Assembly (NCBI RefSeq): GCF_038433205.1
Contig: NZ_JBCDNA010000002.1
Location: forward strand, 682,001 to 746,000
DNA from: Lutimonas vermicola
Lineage (GTDB): Bacteria > Bacteroidota > Bacteroidia > Flavobacteriales > Flavobacteriaceae
Length of the DNA: 64,000 bases
Direction: 5' to 3'
The notes under the pieces are model-generated. The model was not told where the DNA came from. It did not search any database and saw only the letters and a program-made list of their open reading frames with translations. The position numbers and the translations under genes were made by a program. Shown here in pieces: positions 34,069-42,554 of this stretch (position 1 is the first letter of the stretch; each line of letters begins with the position of its first letter).

Positions 34069-34653
34069 TTGAAAGGATATTACATACTTCGGAAACGCAT
34101 TCTAGACATTTTACATACTAAATTGCCAAAGGACCTGTACTACCATGGCGTACATCATACAATGGATGCTTTGAAAACCTGTGATCTGTATCTAAAGCAT
34201 ATAAAAATAAGCAAACATGAATCTCAACTTCTACGCTTGGGTATATTACTTCACGATATAGGTTTTACACAGAGCACTGAAGATCATGAATTAAAAGGTA
34301 TAGAAATCGCGAATAACTTATTATCAGAATTTCATTTTTCAAAAAAGGATATTGACATTATCAAACAACTCATTTTATCTACTAAAGTTCCTCAACAACC
34401 CAAAACTTTATTGGAAAAAATCATTTGCGATATCGATCTGGATTATTTGGGCAGAGATGATTATTATAAAATCAGCGATCAATTATTCAGAGAACTAAAG
34501 GTTTATTCGGGTCTTAAAGATCGTAATGAATGGAATAAATTACAGGTCAAATTTCTTGAAGCCCATCGTTATCATACTGACTTTGCCATTAAAAACCGAA
34601 AACCTAAAAAAGAATTACGCATCAAAGAATTAAAAGGGCTGATCAAAACTTGA
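34069..34653 (+). CDS. HD-domain phosphohydrolase
   Basis: The 194-residue soluble protein starts at TTG, 14 bp after the membrane protein gene. Metal ligands of the HD superfamily are in place: the Y25-H26 to H30 segment (YHGVHHTMDA, close to the YHNxxHxxDV signature of cyclic-nucleotide phosphodiesterases), His62-Asp63 (LLHDIGF), His73 and Asp residues at 121-125 (DIDLDYLG). In Bacteroidota this HD type is often fused to or next to DUF5706. In this operon it is the natural candidate to destroy the cyclase product or reset the effector; the substrate is inferred. Confidence 0.85.
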   Translation: MKGYYILRKRILDILHTKLPKDLYYHGVHHTMDALKTCDLYLKHIKISKHESQLLRLGILLHDIGFTQSTEDHELKGIEIANNLLSEFHFSKKDIDIIKQLILSTKVPQQPKTLLEKIICDIDLDYLGRDDYYKISDQLFRELKVYSGLKDRNEWNKLQVKFLEAHRYHTDFAIKNRKPKKELRIKELKGLIKT

Positions 34654-34829
34654 AAAATGTAAAATCTTCAATTAGCAGAACCTGTTCAATCAGATAAATT
34701 TGAATTTACAGTACTTTTTAAATTGCGTGAAAAAATAAAATTAAAAAAATGTCATTTTTTATGTTAACCTTTCCTAATCTCCTTTATTAATAGAGTACCC
34801 CCTCATATTTTGACTAAACGCTAGTGAAT

Positions 34830-34857
34830 AAACCCCTGCCAAAAAGTGCAGGGGTTT
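34830..34857. terminator. Bidirectional hairpin terminator
   Basis: Arms AAACCCCTGC (34830-34839) and GCAGGGGTTT (34848-34857) with an 8-nt loop, between the HD gene (+) and the serine hydrolase gene (-). Confidence 0.8.
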
Positions 34858-34896
34858 ATCAATTTTAAGACTTGCCATAGTGTCTTTACATCTTAC

Positions 34897-36189
34897 TTAA
34901 TCATCAATAGCCTGTCCGACAATCTGCCTAAATTTCCATCCTGTTTCGTCCGATTCAATATCCTGGGTTTGTTTTAATAAAATCCCTATAACCCCCTCTT
35001 TTGGATCTGCAAAATACTGGGTGTTAAAATAACCACCCCATTGAAAACTCCCGATACTTCCTTTACCTCCTTTATCCTGGCCTTTTTGATTTAATACGCT
35101 AAAAGCCAAACCGTAATACGATCCTGAATCCCCCCATAAGTCTCCAATCTGATTGGCCATCATAAACTGTACAGTCGTTCTGCTAAGAATTCGAATTCCG
35201 TTTAACTCCCCCATGTTAAGGTACATTTGCAGAAACGAAGCATAGTCCTTCGCGGTACTTGATAATCCTGCTCCACCTGAAAAGTATGTCCTGGCTCCTT
35301 TAACAGGATAATCCGGGTCATAAGCATATGGTGCCGGAAACTTTTCCCATCTGCCTTCTTTTAATGTTTGTACCGAAACCAACCTGTTATGTTTTGATTC
35401 CGGTAAATAAAACCAGGTATCATCCATATCTAGCGGGTCAAAAATTCTAGTCCTGAAAAATTCGTCCAAAGGCATTCCTGAAATGATTTCTATAAAGTAC
35501 CCCAATACGTCAAGACCTTCACTGTAAACAAACTTATCCCCCGGATGATGATGCAATGGAAGTCTGGCGAGTTTTTTAATATTATCCTTGATGCTTACAG
35601 GTTCTGTAGTAAAGAGGTCAATAATACCCGCCTTGTGATAGATTTTTTTAAACCTTTCATCCCCATCGATATATCCATATCCTATACCCGAAGTATGAGT
35701 GATCAAATGCCGAATGCTTATGGGCCTGTTTGCTTTGGTTGTTGTATAAGAAGAGTCTTTTTCTATCAGTGAATCCAAAACCTGAGCATTCTCAAACTCT
35801 GGTATGTATTTTGATATCGGATCGTCGAGCCTGAATTTACCCTCCTCCCAGAGCATCATCACAGCAGTAGACGTAATGGCCTTTGTTTGGGAGGCAATTC
35901 TAAAAATGTCATCTCTTTTTAGATCTCTCCTCGTCGCATTTTCGGCTGAGCCAAAAGCCTTGTGATATATTATTTTACCGTTTCTTGCGACCAGGGCCAC
36001 TGCACCCGGTATTTCATTTTTTTGAATAGACTCGGTCAAAACATCGTCGATAAAAGAAAGTCGTTCTTCTGACATGCCAACAGAACGGGGAGTTGCTTCA
36101 GCGAGTGGTGGAGAGTTTTTAATCGATTTGGTTTGCGAAAAGACTGAAGTCGATAATAATAACAATACAAATAGCACTAATTGACGCAT
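34897..36189 (-). CDS. Serine hydrolase, beta-lactamase/DD-peptidase fold
   Basis: The 430-residue protein has a signal peptide (about 1-19, VFSQ). The SxxK nucleophile motif is Ser100-Gln-Thr-Lys103 (IASQTK) and the second motif is YSE in KFVYSEGLD, the usual YxN/YxE position; GGYFNTQY near the C-terminus lies where the third motif is expected. Such class C-like hydrolases include esterases, DD-peptidases and D-amino-acid peptidases, and act in the periplasm. Substrate unknown. Monocistronic. Confidence 0.88.
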   Translation of the reverse strand: MRQLVLFVLLLLSTSVFSQTKSIKNSPPLAEATPRSVGMSEERLSFIDDVLTESIQKNEIPGAVALVARNGKIIYHKAFGSAENATRRDLKRDDIFRIASQTKAITSTAVMMLWEEGKFRLDDPISKYIPEFENAQVLDSLIEKDSSYTTTKANRPISIRHLITHTSGIGYGYIDGDERFKKIYHKAGIIDLFTTEPVSIKDNIKKLARLPLHHHPGDKFVYSEGLDVLGYFIEIISGMPLDEFFRTRIFDPLDMDDTWFYLPESKHNRLVSVQTLKEGRWEKFPAPYAYDPDYPVKGARTYFSGGAGLSSTAKDYASFLQMYLNMGELNGIRILSRTTVQFMMANQIGDLWGDSGSYYGLAFSVLNQKGQDKGGKGSIGSFQWGGYFNTQYFADPKEGVIGILLKQTQDIESDETGWKFRQIVGQAIDD

Positions 36190-36244
36190 GGCGATATAAT
36201 TTAGGTTGGTAAAAAGAACAATCTAATATAGCACTTAATTATGA

Positions 36245-36499
36245 TTAGTTCCCGACCTCCAAATAACTTTCTGCAGTTATCGGATAACCGTCCAGGGTCA
36301 AGCCTTCAAGTTCAACATGATATTGAGCCTCCGGGTCTGCCGTATAAAATGAAACCTTAGGTTTTCCATTTGAGTTTAATCTGAGGTTTGGTTCCCAATG
36401 CAGTGTTACCCGATAATCAGACCCTACCTCATCCTCTTTGTCAGGCTCGTACATTGGTTTGTAAAATTCCTTTGCTGTATACATGCCAGGATAAACAAA
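36245..36499 (-). pseudogene. C-terminal remnant of a large TonB-plug/MG2-type surface protein
   Basis: The frame is open only from just after a TAA (36500-36502). It encodes FVYPGMYTAKEFYKPMY, DYRVTLHWEPNLRLNSNGK and VSFYTADPEAQYHVELEGLT. This is the familiar ending of large Bacteroidota proteins with carboxypeptidase-like and TonB-plug domains, where YTAREFY...DYR.TLYW is followed by a beta domain. About 80 residues survive with no signal and no upstream body, so the gene is a fragment. The ATG at 36484 is inside the conserved motif and is unlikely to be a true start. Confidence 0.6.
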
Positions 36500-36524
36500 T
36501 TACGTACCATAAATTAAAAATATC

Positions 36525-36926
36525 TTATTTGCTCTTGTTCTCTAAATCACTTAAATGATGTTCTAAGGCCTCTACTGATATTTGAATTTCCCTGATCAAA
36601 AGGGCCAATGAAATAATCAGTAGAATAAGCGCAACGCCAAAAACCCAAACGGCAATCACATGTTGTTCAATGTAAATAAGAAACATGGTCAAAACACAAA
36701 GTAACAGGCTGGAAATTCCGAATATCTGCATGGCTCGAGTTAAGTAAAGACGCTGTCGAAGGTTCTTAATTTGCCGAATCAAAACTTGATTTTGATCCTT
36801 CTTATACATGTCATGCAGATTCCTTACCACTGCAGCATAAGCTAAAAATCGATTTGTATAGGCCAGCATGATTAATGAAATTGCCGAAAACAATAAAGCA
36901 GGGGTTGTAAGTGTTAGTTGTTCCAT
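36525..36926 (-). CDS. DUF2721 membrane protein
   Basis: The 133-residue protein has helices at about 7-27, 63-85 and 89-110 and a cytoplasmic loop (NLHDMYKKDQNQVLIRQIKN) of the DUF2721 type, with LRQRLYLTRAMQIFG following. The family is widespread and uncharacterised. A TACTTTTG box (36938-36931) lies only 4 bp before the ATG, which would give a nearly leaderless message; this may be chance. Confidence 0.82.
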   Translation of the reverse strand: MEQLTLTTPALLFSAISLIMLAYTNRFLAYAAVVRNLHDMYKKDQNQVLIRQIKNLRQRLYLTRAMQIFGISSLLLCVLTMFLIYIEQHVIAVWVFGVALILLIISLALLIREIQISVEALEHHLSDLENKSK

Positions 36927-37051
36927 TACTCAAAAGTAACCGAAAGTTTTAAAAGATTAAAGCATTCGAATTATTTTGATAAAAATTATATTTCTATAAT
37001 GTTATAAATAGCTTACTTTTAAGAAAAATGGTCAACATAAATATAACACCC

Positions 37052-37627
37052 ATGAAAATAAAATATTTCACGATTCTTCTGGTTTTGATAGGAATTTCTG
37101 TTACTGCCCAGGAAACCATTACTTGTAAAATAAGCACCTCTATGGGAGACATATTTGTGGAATTATATCCTGAAAAAGCACCTGAGACTGTAGCTAATTA
37201 TTTAAAATATGCGGAACAAAACCTTTATGACGGCTCCTCTTTTTTCAGGGTTTGTAATCCCGATAACGAAGCAGACCGGCAAGTGAAGATTGAAGTAATT
37301 CAAGGCGGAGACGTATCAGAGGAAGATCAGTTTTCACCCATTGAAATTGAAACCACAAAACAAACGGGAATCCTGCATAAAAACGGAACAATTTCTATGG
37401 CTCGAAGCGAACCAAACAGCGCAACATGCAGTTTTTTCATTTGTATTAATGACCAGCCCGAATTGGATTTTGGCGGCAAAAGAAACCCGGATGGGATGGG
37501 TTTTGCAGCCTTTGGAAAAGTGACTAAAGGAATGGATGTGGTCAAGGCCATTCAGATGCAAAAAGATAAAGACCAGTTTTTGATCAGCCCGGTAATGATC
37601 AATCACATTGTCAAACTTCAACCTTGA
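37052..37627 (+). CDS. Secreted cyclophilin-type peptidyl-prolyl isomerase
   Basis: I take the ATG at 37052, which gives a clean signal peptide (MKIKYFTILLVLIGISVTAQ); the ATG at 37028 would put eight extra residues before it. The cyclophilin domain covers about 22-190, with the active-site region SSFFRV and the hydrophobic pocket motif FFICINDQPELDFGG, and GFAAFGKVTKGMDVV at the end. It should assist folding of exported proteins in the periplasm. Length matches small bacterial PpiA-type enzymes. Monocistronic. Confidence 0.9.
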   Translation: MKIKYFTILLVLIGISVTAQETITCKISTSMGDIFVELYPEKAPETVANYLKYAEQNLYDGSSFFRVCNPDNEADRQVKIEVIQGGDVSEEDQFSPIEIETTKQTGILHKNGTISMARSEPNSATCSFFICINDQPELDFGGKRNPDGMGFAAFGKVTKGMDVVKAIQMQKDKDQFLISPVMINHIVKLQP

Positions 37628-37703
37628 TCATTACAGGCCAGCGAAAAGAAAAGTAATCCGCATAACCACTGGCCGGAATTATAATGCTGCTCCCTGCATC
37701 AAA

Positions 37704-37739
37704 ATGACCCATATCAATCATTGAATTGATTAAGATCAA
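37704..37739. promoter_or_regulatory. Tandem FNR/CRP-type boxes upstream of the 37859 gene
   Basis: Box 1 is ATGACCCATATCAA (37704-37717) and box 2 is TTGATTAAGATCAA (37726-37739), the latter a perfect FNR consensus palindrome. Starts are 22 bp apart, as at three other genes in the window. Confidence 0.7.
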
Positions 37740-37858
37740 TGTGTCATTTAAAGAATGCTGATAATTTTAATTATGGTTAGAAGTCAAAGCTGTAATCAGT
37801 CAATTTGGCTGATTAATCAACGGACTTGCCCAGGGAATTAATCAAAAAAACAGGAATT

Positions 37859-38347
37859 ATGGAAAATAACGTTTTGGATAAATCGGTAAACGACTATGTG
37901 AATTCCCTTGAAAAGGTATTGGAAAAAAGAAAACAGTGGGCCGAATTTACCTTACCCCTCCTTTTAAAAACCTTAAACGAAATACAAACCACTTATAGCA
38001 TTGGATGGAGGGTGCAACAACTTGATTGGTTGATGAACAATAATGCTGTTAATATTACTTTTGAAAGCTTCCCGAAATCAATGATCGAAAAACTGAACGG
38101 ATCTGCAGATTTTGAATTTGTTAAAGGTGCCGCTTTGGTTTTTTCCCAAAAATACAACGGAGACATTTCAATTTTCATTATCTATCCAGCCGCATTAGAA
38201 CCTCTTTCTGAAGAAGATATCAATGAAATGGGTAGTTATAATCCTAATGAATTCAATGAGAACTTTATCGTCAACAAAGTATCCCTTTTTTTGGAAAAGA
38301 TCATTATCAAAGAAGAAAATGTATTGATACGAAAAGTTGGGTTTTAA
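37859..38347 (+). CDS. Hypothetical protein, probable FNR-type regulon member
   Basis: The 162-residue soluble protein starts MENNVLDKSVNDYVNSLEK. An ATG at 37826 would add 11 residues that look like leader sequence. Helices come first (KRKQWAEFTLPLLLKTLNEI), then strands (NAVNITFESFP, GAALVFSQKYNGDISIFIIY) and a helix-rich end. No known motif. It is preceded by paired FNR-type boxes 120 bp upstream, which group it with the universal stress gene. Confidence 0.65.
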   Translation: MENNVLDKSVNDYVNSLEKVLEKRKQWAEFTLPLLLKTLNEIQTTYSIGWRVQQLDWLMNNNAVNITFESFPKSMIEKLNGSADFEFVKGAALVFSQKYNGDISIFIIYPAALEPLSEEDINEMGSYNPNEFNENFIVNKVSLFLEKIIIKEENVLIRKVGF

Positions 38348-38396
38348 TCTGGTTAAGTGTTAAGTGGAAATGAGCAAAATCCTCTTAAAGTGGCTT

Positions 38397-38861
38397 TCAA
38401 TTGCCTTGTTTTTTTAGATGAACCCCTCCTACCCGCATGCTAAAATCAAACATATAATTGGTTTTTAAATGAAAGTCGGCCAGTGAATAATCTATGTCAT
38501 CTGTACTGTCTTTTGGGATAATCAAGAGTATGATTAGATGGGTTTTATTCAAGTGAACAGCATTATTAACTTCCGAATCGAGTATTCCGAAAATCTCAAA
38601 TCCAAACCCTGCCTTCTTAATTTTTGGTTCAATCACAAAAGTGTTTCCAATACTTATTTCGATTTTCCCATCAGGTTCTATAGTTATTCTAATGGGAATT
38701 TCTCCCATCTTTTCAGAAACATCCGTATCCAGTAACCTGCCCTGACCTTGCCAAACTCCCACTAAAAAAGGGTGAGAAGCAACAATATTTTTATCTCCTT
38801 TCTTGAAGTTGTCACAGGCAAATACTAAAAAGACCAACAAAACTAATCTGAGTTTATTCAT
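38397..38861 (-). CDS. Putative lipoprotein of unknown function
   Basis: The 154-residue protein has lipobox VFAC (Cys16) and a lysine-rich linker. The body (about 30-150) is beta-rich: HPFLVGVWQGQGRL, IPIRITIEPDGKIEISIGN and IKKAGFGFEIFGIL. This order (GxWxGxG, then strands ending in a meander) resembles small lipocalin-like Bacteroidota proteins, but I cannot assign a family. Monocistronic, 56 bp downstream of the TPR protein gene's stop on the same strand. Confidence 0.7.
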   Translation of the reverse strand: MNKLRLVLLVFLVFACDNFKKGDKNIVASHPFLVGVWQGQGRLLDTDVSEKMGEIPIRITIEPDGKIEISIGNTFVIEPKIKKAGFGFEIFGILDSEVNNAVHLNKTHLIILLIIPKDSTDDIDYSLADFHLKTNYMFDFSMRVGGVHLKKQGN

Positions 38862-38917
38862 TTCTATTCAATTTTACATCAGTTTACAGGAATACTCCAA
38901 CCATAAAATTTAAACTA

Positions 38918-40699
38918 TTAGCCTTCCGGTTGATAAACCAAAGGAGCCGGATCAGGTAAATTCATGTCCCGGATCAATTTGAGATACCTGGGATCCTTTT
39001 TTATTTCATCTGGCAGAAACATCACCCTGATCCATGGGAACCAGCCGTGTTTTTGTTTATAATTCAAATATCCAAAGGTCTTGTCAATGTCCCCCAAATG
39101 AGCATACATGATTCCCAGGCACAAGGCACGATAACCATTAAGCGGAAGGCTTTCCAACTCATCAAGAACAGCCTTACCCTCTTTGATATTCCCGGTTTCC
39201 AACAAAGCCGGTCCGTAACCGACATATTTCCATCCTACGAAAACCTCTGAAGCCTCTTTAAGCAATTCCAGTCCTTCATTTATCCGGCCCTGGTCCAAAT
39301 AGATCCGACCTTTGACAAACATACTATGTGCAAGATCATTTTGCATTTGAGAGGCTTTATCGGCCTCAATCAGTCCTTCCTCATACAAACCCACCCAACG
39401 ATAAAGTTCTCCCAGCCAGGCAGTATTCAAAGGAAAAAAGGGATCCAGTTCCTGAGCAAGCTTATGCTCTTCAATGGCTTCATTCATTTTACCAAATAAA
39501 GCAAGGTACCATGATCTGTGATAATGATTGGATGAAAGATTTGGATTTAAAGAATTCGAACGGTTAAAGGCATATTCCGCAAGGGCCCAATCCATTCCAA
39601 AATAGGTGTGATAATGTGCAAGGGCTGCCCATCCCATCGCTAAGGTTGAATCAAGCCGAATGGCCCTTTGTGCAGCCTCTAAAGCCTTGGGAAATACATC
39701 AGGAGGAGGATCTGGTCCGTGTCCCAGGTTCACATAGGCTTCTGCCATCCAGGCGTATGCATAGGGATCTGCAGGGTTTTTATCAATCGCCTCCTGCAAA
39801 TAAACCAATCCGCGCTGCCAATCAACCGGTGATGGTTTATTCAAATAGTGCTTTCCTTTAAGATATAATTCATAGGCTTCAGGCTTAACGGGCCTCAGAC
39901 CCGACCATAAGACGGCATCTGATTGTTTAACTGTAATATTCATTTGTCTTGAAAGATCAGCAGCTACTTCGGCCCAAAGTATCCTGACCTCTGAAATATC
40001 TCTGGTATAATTTTTTTGCCAGACAGGTTCGGCATCAATAGATTCCTTAAGTTCAACCTGGATATTTAACCTATTTAACTCCCTTTCAATATTACCGCTG
40101 ATAAAAAAATCGACCTTCTTAAGCACACTATTAATTAGGGAATTAGCGGGTTCAAATCCGGATGTCATGACCTGAGTGGAGCCCTTATTGATCACCCTTA
40201 ATTGATCTACTTTTGACAATTCGCCTATAAGGGTCTCAGTCATGCCTTCTTTAAAATAACTTTCTTCTTCTTCAATATCCTGGGAAAACGGTAATACGGC
40301 TACTACTTTATTTTGAGGAACATCCGGACTTTCATTCCAGGTGGATCCTGCCCAAAAACTAATAACAACAAGTAATAAGACCGCAAAGCCAACCGAAACT
40401 GCAATGACTTTATTCAGGCGTTGATTGGTCAATTCTAAGGTTTCCTGATCAGCAGGCCGATCATCCGTTTTTTGAATACCATCGGCGGTTAAATCGTAAA
40501 CCCAGGAAAAAGCGATCCAAAAAATAAGACCGACAGACAAAAAATAAATCAAGGCTTTAAGCGCATACTCCGGAGCGTCAAAGGCGGGGAAGATGGTAGC
40601 GGCAATTTGTATTACAATCCATGATATAGCCAGGTAGGCTATGGTTGATTTAAAAACATGCCTGCGTTTAAGTTCTGATATTAAGTTTCTCCATTTCAT
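38918..40699 (-). CDS. Membrane TolB-like/TPR protein
   Basis: The 593-residue protein has a basic cytoplasmic N-terminus (MKWRNLISELKRRHVFK), three membrane helices (about 18-38, 47-66 and 105-125), a TolB N-terminal/FlgO-like domain (about 135-260: KVVAVLPFSQDIEEEESYFKEG) and TPR repeats (about 280-560: YELYLKGKHYL, PYAYAWMAEAYVNLG, AMGWAALAHYHTYFG). Proteins of this kind often replace the output domain of TPR regulators or cyclases. Here there is no HTH or catalytic domain, so it may act as a scaffold or a sensor for a partner. Monocistronic. Confidence 0.82.
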   Translation of the reverse strand: MKWRNLISELKRRHVFKSTIAYLAISWIVIQIAATIFPAFDAPEYALKALIYFLSVGLIFWIAFSWVYDLTADGIQKTDDRPADQETLELTNQRLNKVIAVSVGFAVLLLVVISFWAGSTWNESPDVPQNKVVAVLPFSQDIEEEESYFKEGMTETLIGELSKVDQLRVINKGSTQVMTSGFEPANSLINSVLKKVDFFISGNIERELNRLNIQVELKESIDAEPVWQKNYTRDISEVRILWAEVAADLSRQMNITVKQSDAVLWSGLRPVKPEAYELYLKGKHYLNKPSPVDWQRGLVYLQEAIDKNPADPYAYAWMAEAYVNLGHGPDPPPDVFPKALEAAQRAIRLDSTLAMGWAALAHYHTYFGMDWALAEYAFNRSNSLNPNLSSNHYHRSWYLALFGKMNEAIEEHKLAQELDPFFPLNTAWLGELYRWVGLYEEGLIEADKASQMQNDLAHSMFVKGRIYLDQGRINEGLELLKEASEVFVGWKYVGYGPALLETGNIKEGKAVLDELESLPLNGYRALCLGIMYAHLGDIDKTFGYLNYKQKHGWFPWIRVMFLPDEIKKDPRYLKLIRDMNLPDPAPLVYQPEG

Positions 40700-40845
40700 A
40701 AGAAAAACTCTTATGATTTTGCAGATCTGATTATCTAAGGAGTTCTAAGTTACGTAATTATCTTTAAAATAACCAATTATCAAAGCTCTTTACAGTATTT
40801 TAACTGGAAGTAAATTCTTTAGGGGTCAGGTGCCACATTCCTGAC

Positions 40846-41340
40846 TCAGGCCATAACTGCTGCCTTCTTTGACTTTCTGTAAAGAAAAGAATTAAAAATA
40901 TTTCTTTTGCCAAAATTATTAAGGGATCGGCTATTGGCAAATTTGATAAAAAGTTTGCGGTTCACGCCAAAATATTCATAGGTGTTTCCATCAGTAAAAG
41001 TAACCTCTAAAAGCATGCTTTTATGGAAAAAATCGGCAACTTGCGATTGGTTAATTGTATCGTGGTATTCCTGTGCATTAGCTTCTCTGGTTTCTGGAGC
41101 TATACTTACCAGAAAATGATAACCATCAATGATTTTCTGGCTTACTGCACCAGCTTCTTCCTTTTTATCTTCACACTGAAATTTATCCGGATGCCATGCT
41201 TTCACCAGTCCGCGATAAGCAGTTTTTAGTTCTCTCAAATCAATTGCTCCTTCTACTTCAAAAAGTTTTTTGTATTCATTGATACGCTTCATACCTGCTT
41301 TTTTCAAATTGACGGCAAATCTATTCATATTAGTTGACAT
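40846..41340 (-). CDS. J-domain plus KTSC-domain protein
   Basis: The 164-residue protein has a J domain (about 20-82) with the HPD motif intact (WHPDKF) and a C-terminal KTSC domain (about 105-164: MLLEVTFTDGNTYEYFGV, LFIKFANSRSLNNFG). The HPD triad stimulates Hsp70 ATPase; KTSC binds nucleic acid or has a small beta fold in many Bacteroidota proteins. The fusion suggests a specialised DnaK partner. Length is normal. Monocistronic; no upstream regulator box was recognised. Confidence 0.85.
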   Translation of the reverse strand: MSTNMNRFAVNLKKAGMKRINEYKKLFEVEGAIDLRELKTAYRGLVKAWHPDKFQCEDKKEEAGAVSQKIIDGYHFLVSIAPETREANAQEYHDTINQSQVADFFHKSMLLEVTFTDGNTYEYFGVNRKLFIKFANSRSLNNFGKRNIFNSFLYRKSKKAAVMA

Positions 41341-41590
41341 AGAAAGAAACCTTTTTGTTTATTTAAATTGAGTCAAGCATTGTTTACCGAAGAATTCATC
41401 TCTGATATTCATAACCGCAGGGTAATGTATACTGTTTAATCAAAGGAACAGGTTTTTGTGAGCCAGGCTCTCATCTTTGGTTAACCATTATGATAGCTTG
41501 GGAAAGATATTCATACTGTTCATCCAAAATCACTTTTATGACCTGCTAAAATATATTAAGTTTATGGTCTGGCAAATTAACGTATTTCAT

Positions 41591-42478
41591 ATGCAGAGAA
41601 GAAATTTTATAAAAAAATCATCCATGATGGCAATCAGTGTAAGTGCTTTTGGAGGGATTCACTGGAATGGGGCAAACTTTGTTGGAGACTCCCCGACAAC
41701 GACAGATATACTTGGACCATTTTACAGGCCCGGGGCACCGATGAGAAGTAACATTATTCCAAACAGTTCCACAGGGACTCCAATGAATTTACACGGTACA
41801 GTTTTTAATGAAAGCGGTAACATACCTTTAAAAGGTGCCTTGGTGGAAATATGGCAATGTGATGAGAAAGAACATTATGACAATGCTTCAGACGACTATT
41901 TGTTCAGAGGTGCCGTAAAGACCGGAAACAAAGGGCAGTACAGCTTTAAAACCATAGTACCCGTTCCGTATAAGGCAAATCCCAGTGATGATTCTTCCTG
42001 GCGCCCGGCACATATCCATATGAGGGTTTCTGTTCCTGAACAGCAAGACCTCATCACACAGATCTATTTTAAAGGTGACCAATATATTGATAATGATACC
42101 TGGGCTTCCTCTCCCGGTGCTGTGAACAGGGTTTTACCCATAGTAAAAAATGACCAAGGAAATCACAGTGTCGTCTTTGATATTATCATGAATAAAGAAA
42201 TCCCGCTGGATGCACAGGTATACCAAAAAATTACCGGCCTTTATAAGATGGATGACAAAAGCAACATAGAGTTTATTAAAAATGATGACCTCTTATTCAT
42301 AAAAAGGAATGGTCATTTATTAGAAGGTCTCAGGTATATTGGAAACAATACTTTTGAGGGAGGAATTGGCAACCCTAAAGTAAGTTTTGAATTACTGGAA
42401 AAAGATGGTACCAGTGCAACTGTAAGCTTTTATGGAAAAACGATCACCGGGGAGAAGTTTTTAAAATACGGTGAATAA
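41591..42478 (+). CDS. Intradiol ring-cleavage dioxygenase-family protein
   Basis: The TTG at 41477 can be read as a start, but the ATG at 41591 gives a sensible exported start MQRRNFIKKSSMMAISV with a twin-arginine-like RRNFIK motif; the 38 residues before it look non-functional. The catalytic domain covers about 30-195: TDILGPFYRPGAP, VEIWQCDEKEHYD, SFKTIVPVPY, RPAHIHMRV and the FKGDQYIDND end. The His and Tyr that bind iron in catechol 1,2-dioxygenases are within these motifs. A C-terminal extension (about 210-295) is a small beta domain. The ORF ends 77 bp before the serine hydrolase ATG. Confidence 0.85.
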   Translation: MQRRNFIKKSSMMAISVSAFGGIHWNGANFVGDSPTTTDILGPFYRPGAPMRSNIIPNSSTGTPMNLHGTVFNESGNIPLKGALVEIWQCDEKEHYDNASDDYLFRGAVKTGNKGQYSFKTIVPVPYKANPSDDSSWRPAHIHMRVSVPEQQDLITQIYFKGDQYIDNDTWASSPGAVNRVLPIVKNDQGNHSVVFDIIMNKEIPLDAQVYQKITGLYKMDDKSNIEFIKNDDLLFIKRNGHLLEGLRYIGNNTFEGGIGNPKVSFELLEKDGTSATVSFYGKTITGEKFLKYGE

Positions 42479-42554
42479 GCAATCTGCTCATTTAAGAACC
42501 TGTTTCAAGGTTCTTTTTTCATATATTGAAGGCTCAACTAAACAAACATGTCCT

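Noticed and set aside
31668..34653. Calling the cyclase operon a confirmed Pycsar defence system
   Set aside because: The active-site residues point to a purine cyclase, the cyclase carries a membrane TPR sensor, and the effector assignment rests on family memory only; I keep it as a Pycsar-like hypothesis.
37773..37841. 22-codon frame between the FNR-type boxes and the 37859 gene
   Set aside because: It could be a leader peptide, but it has no conserved feature and overlaps the alternative upstream start of the gene.
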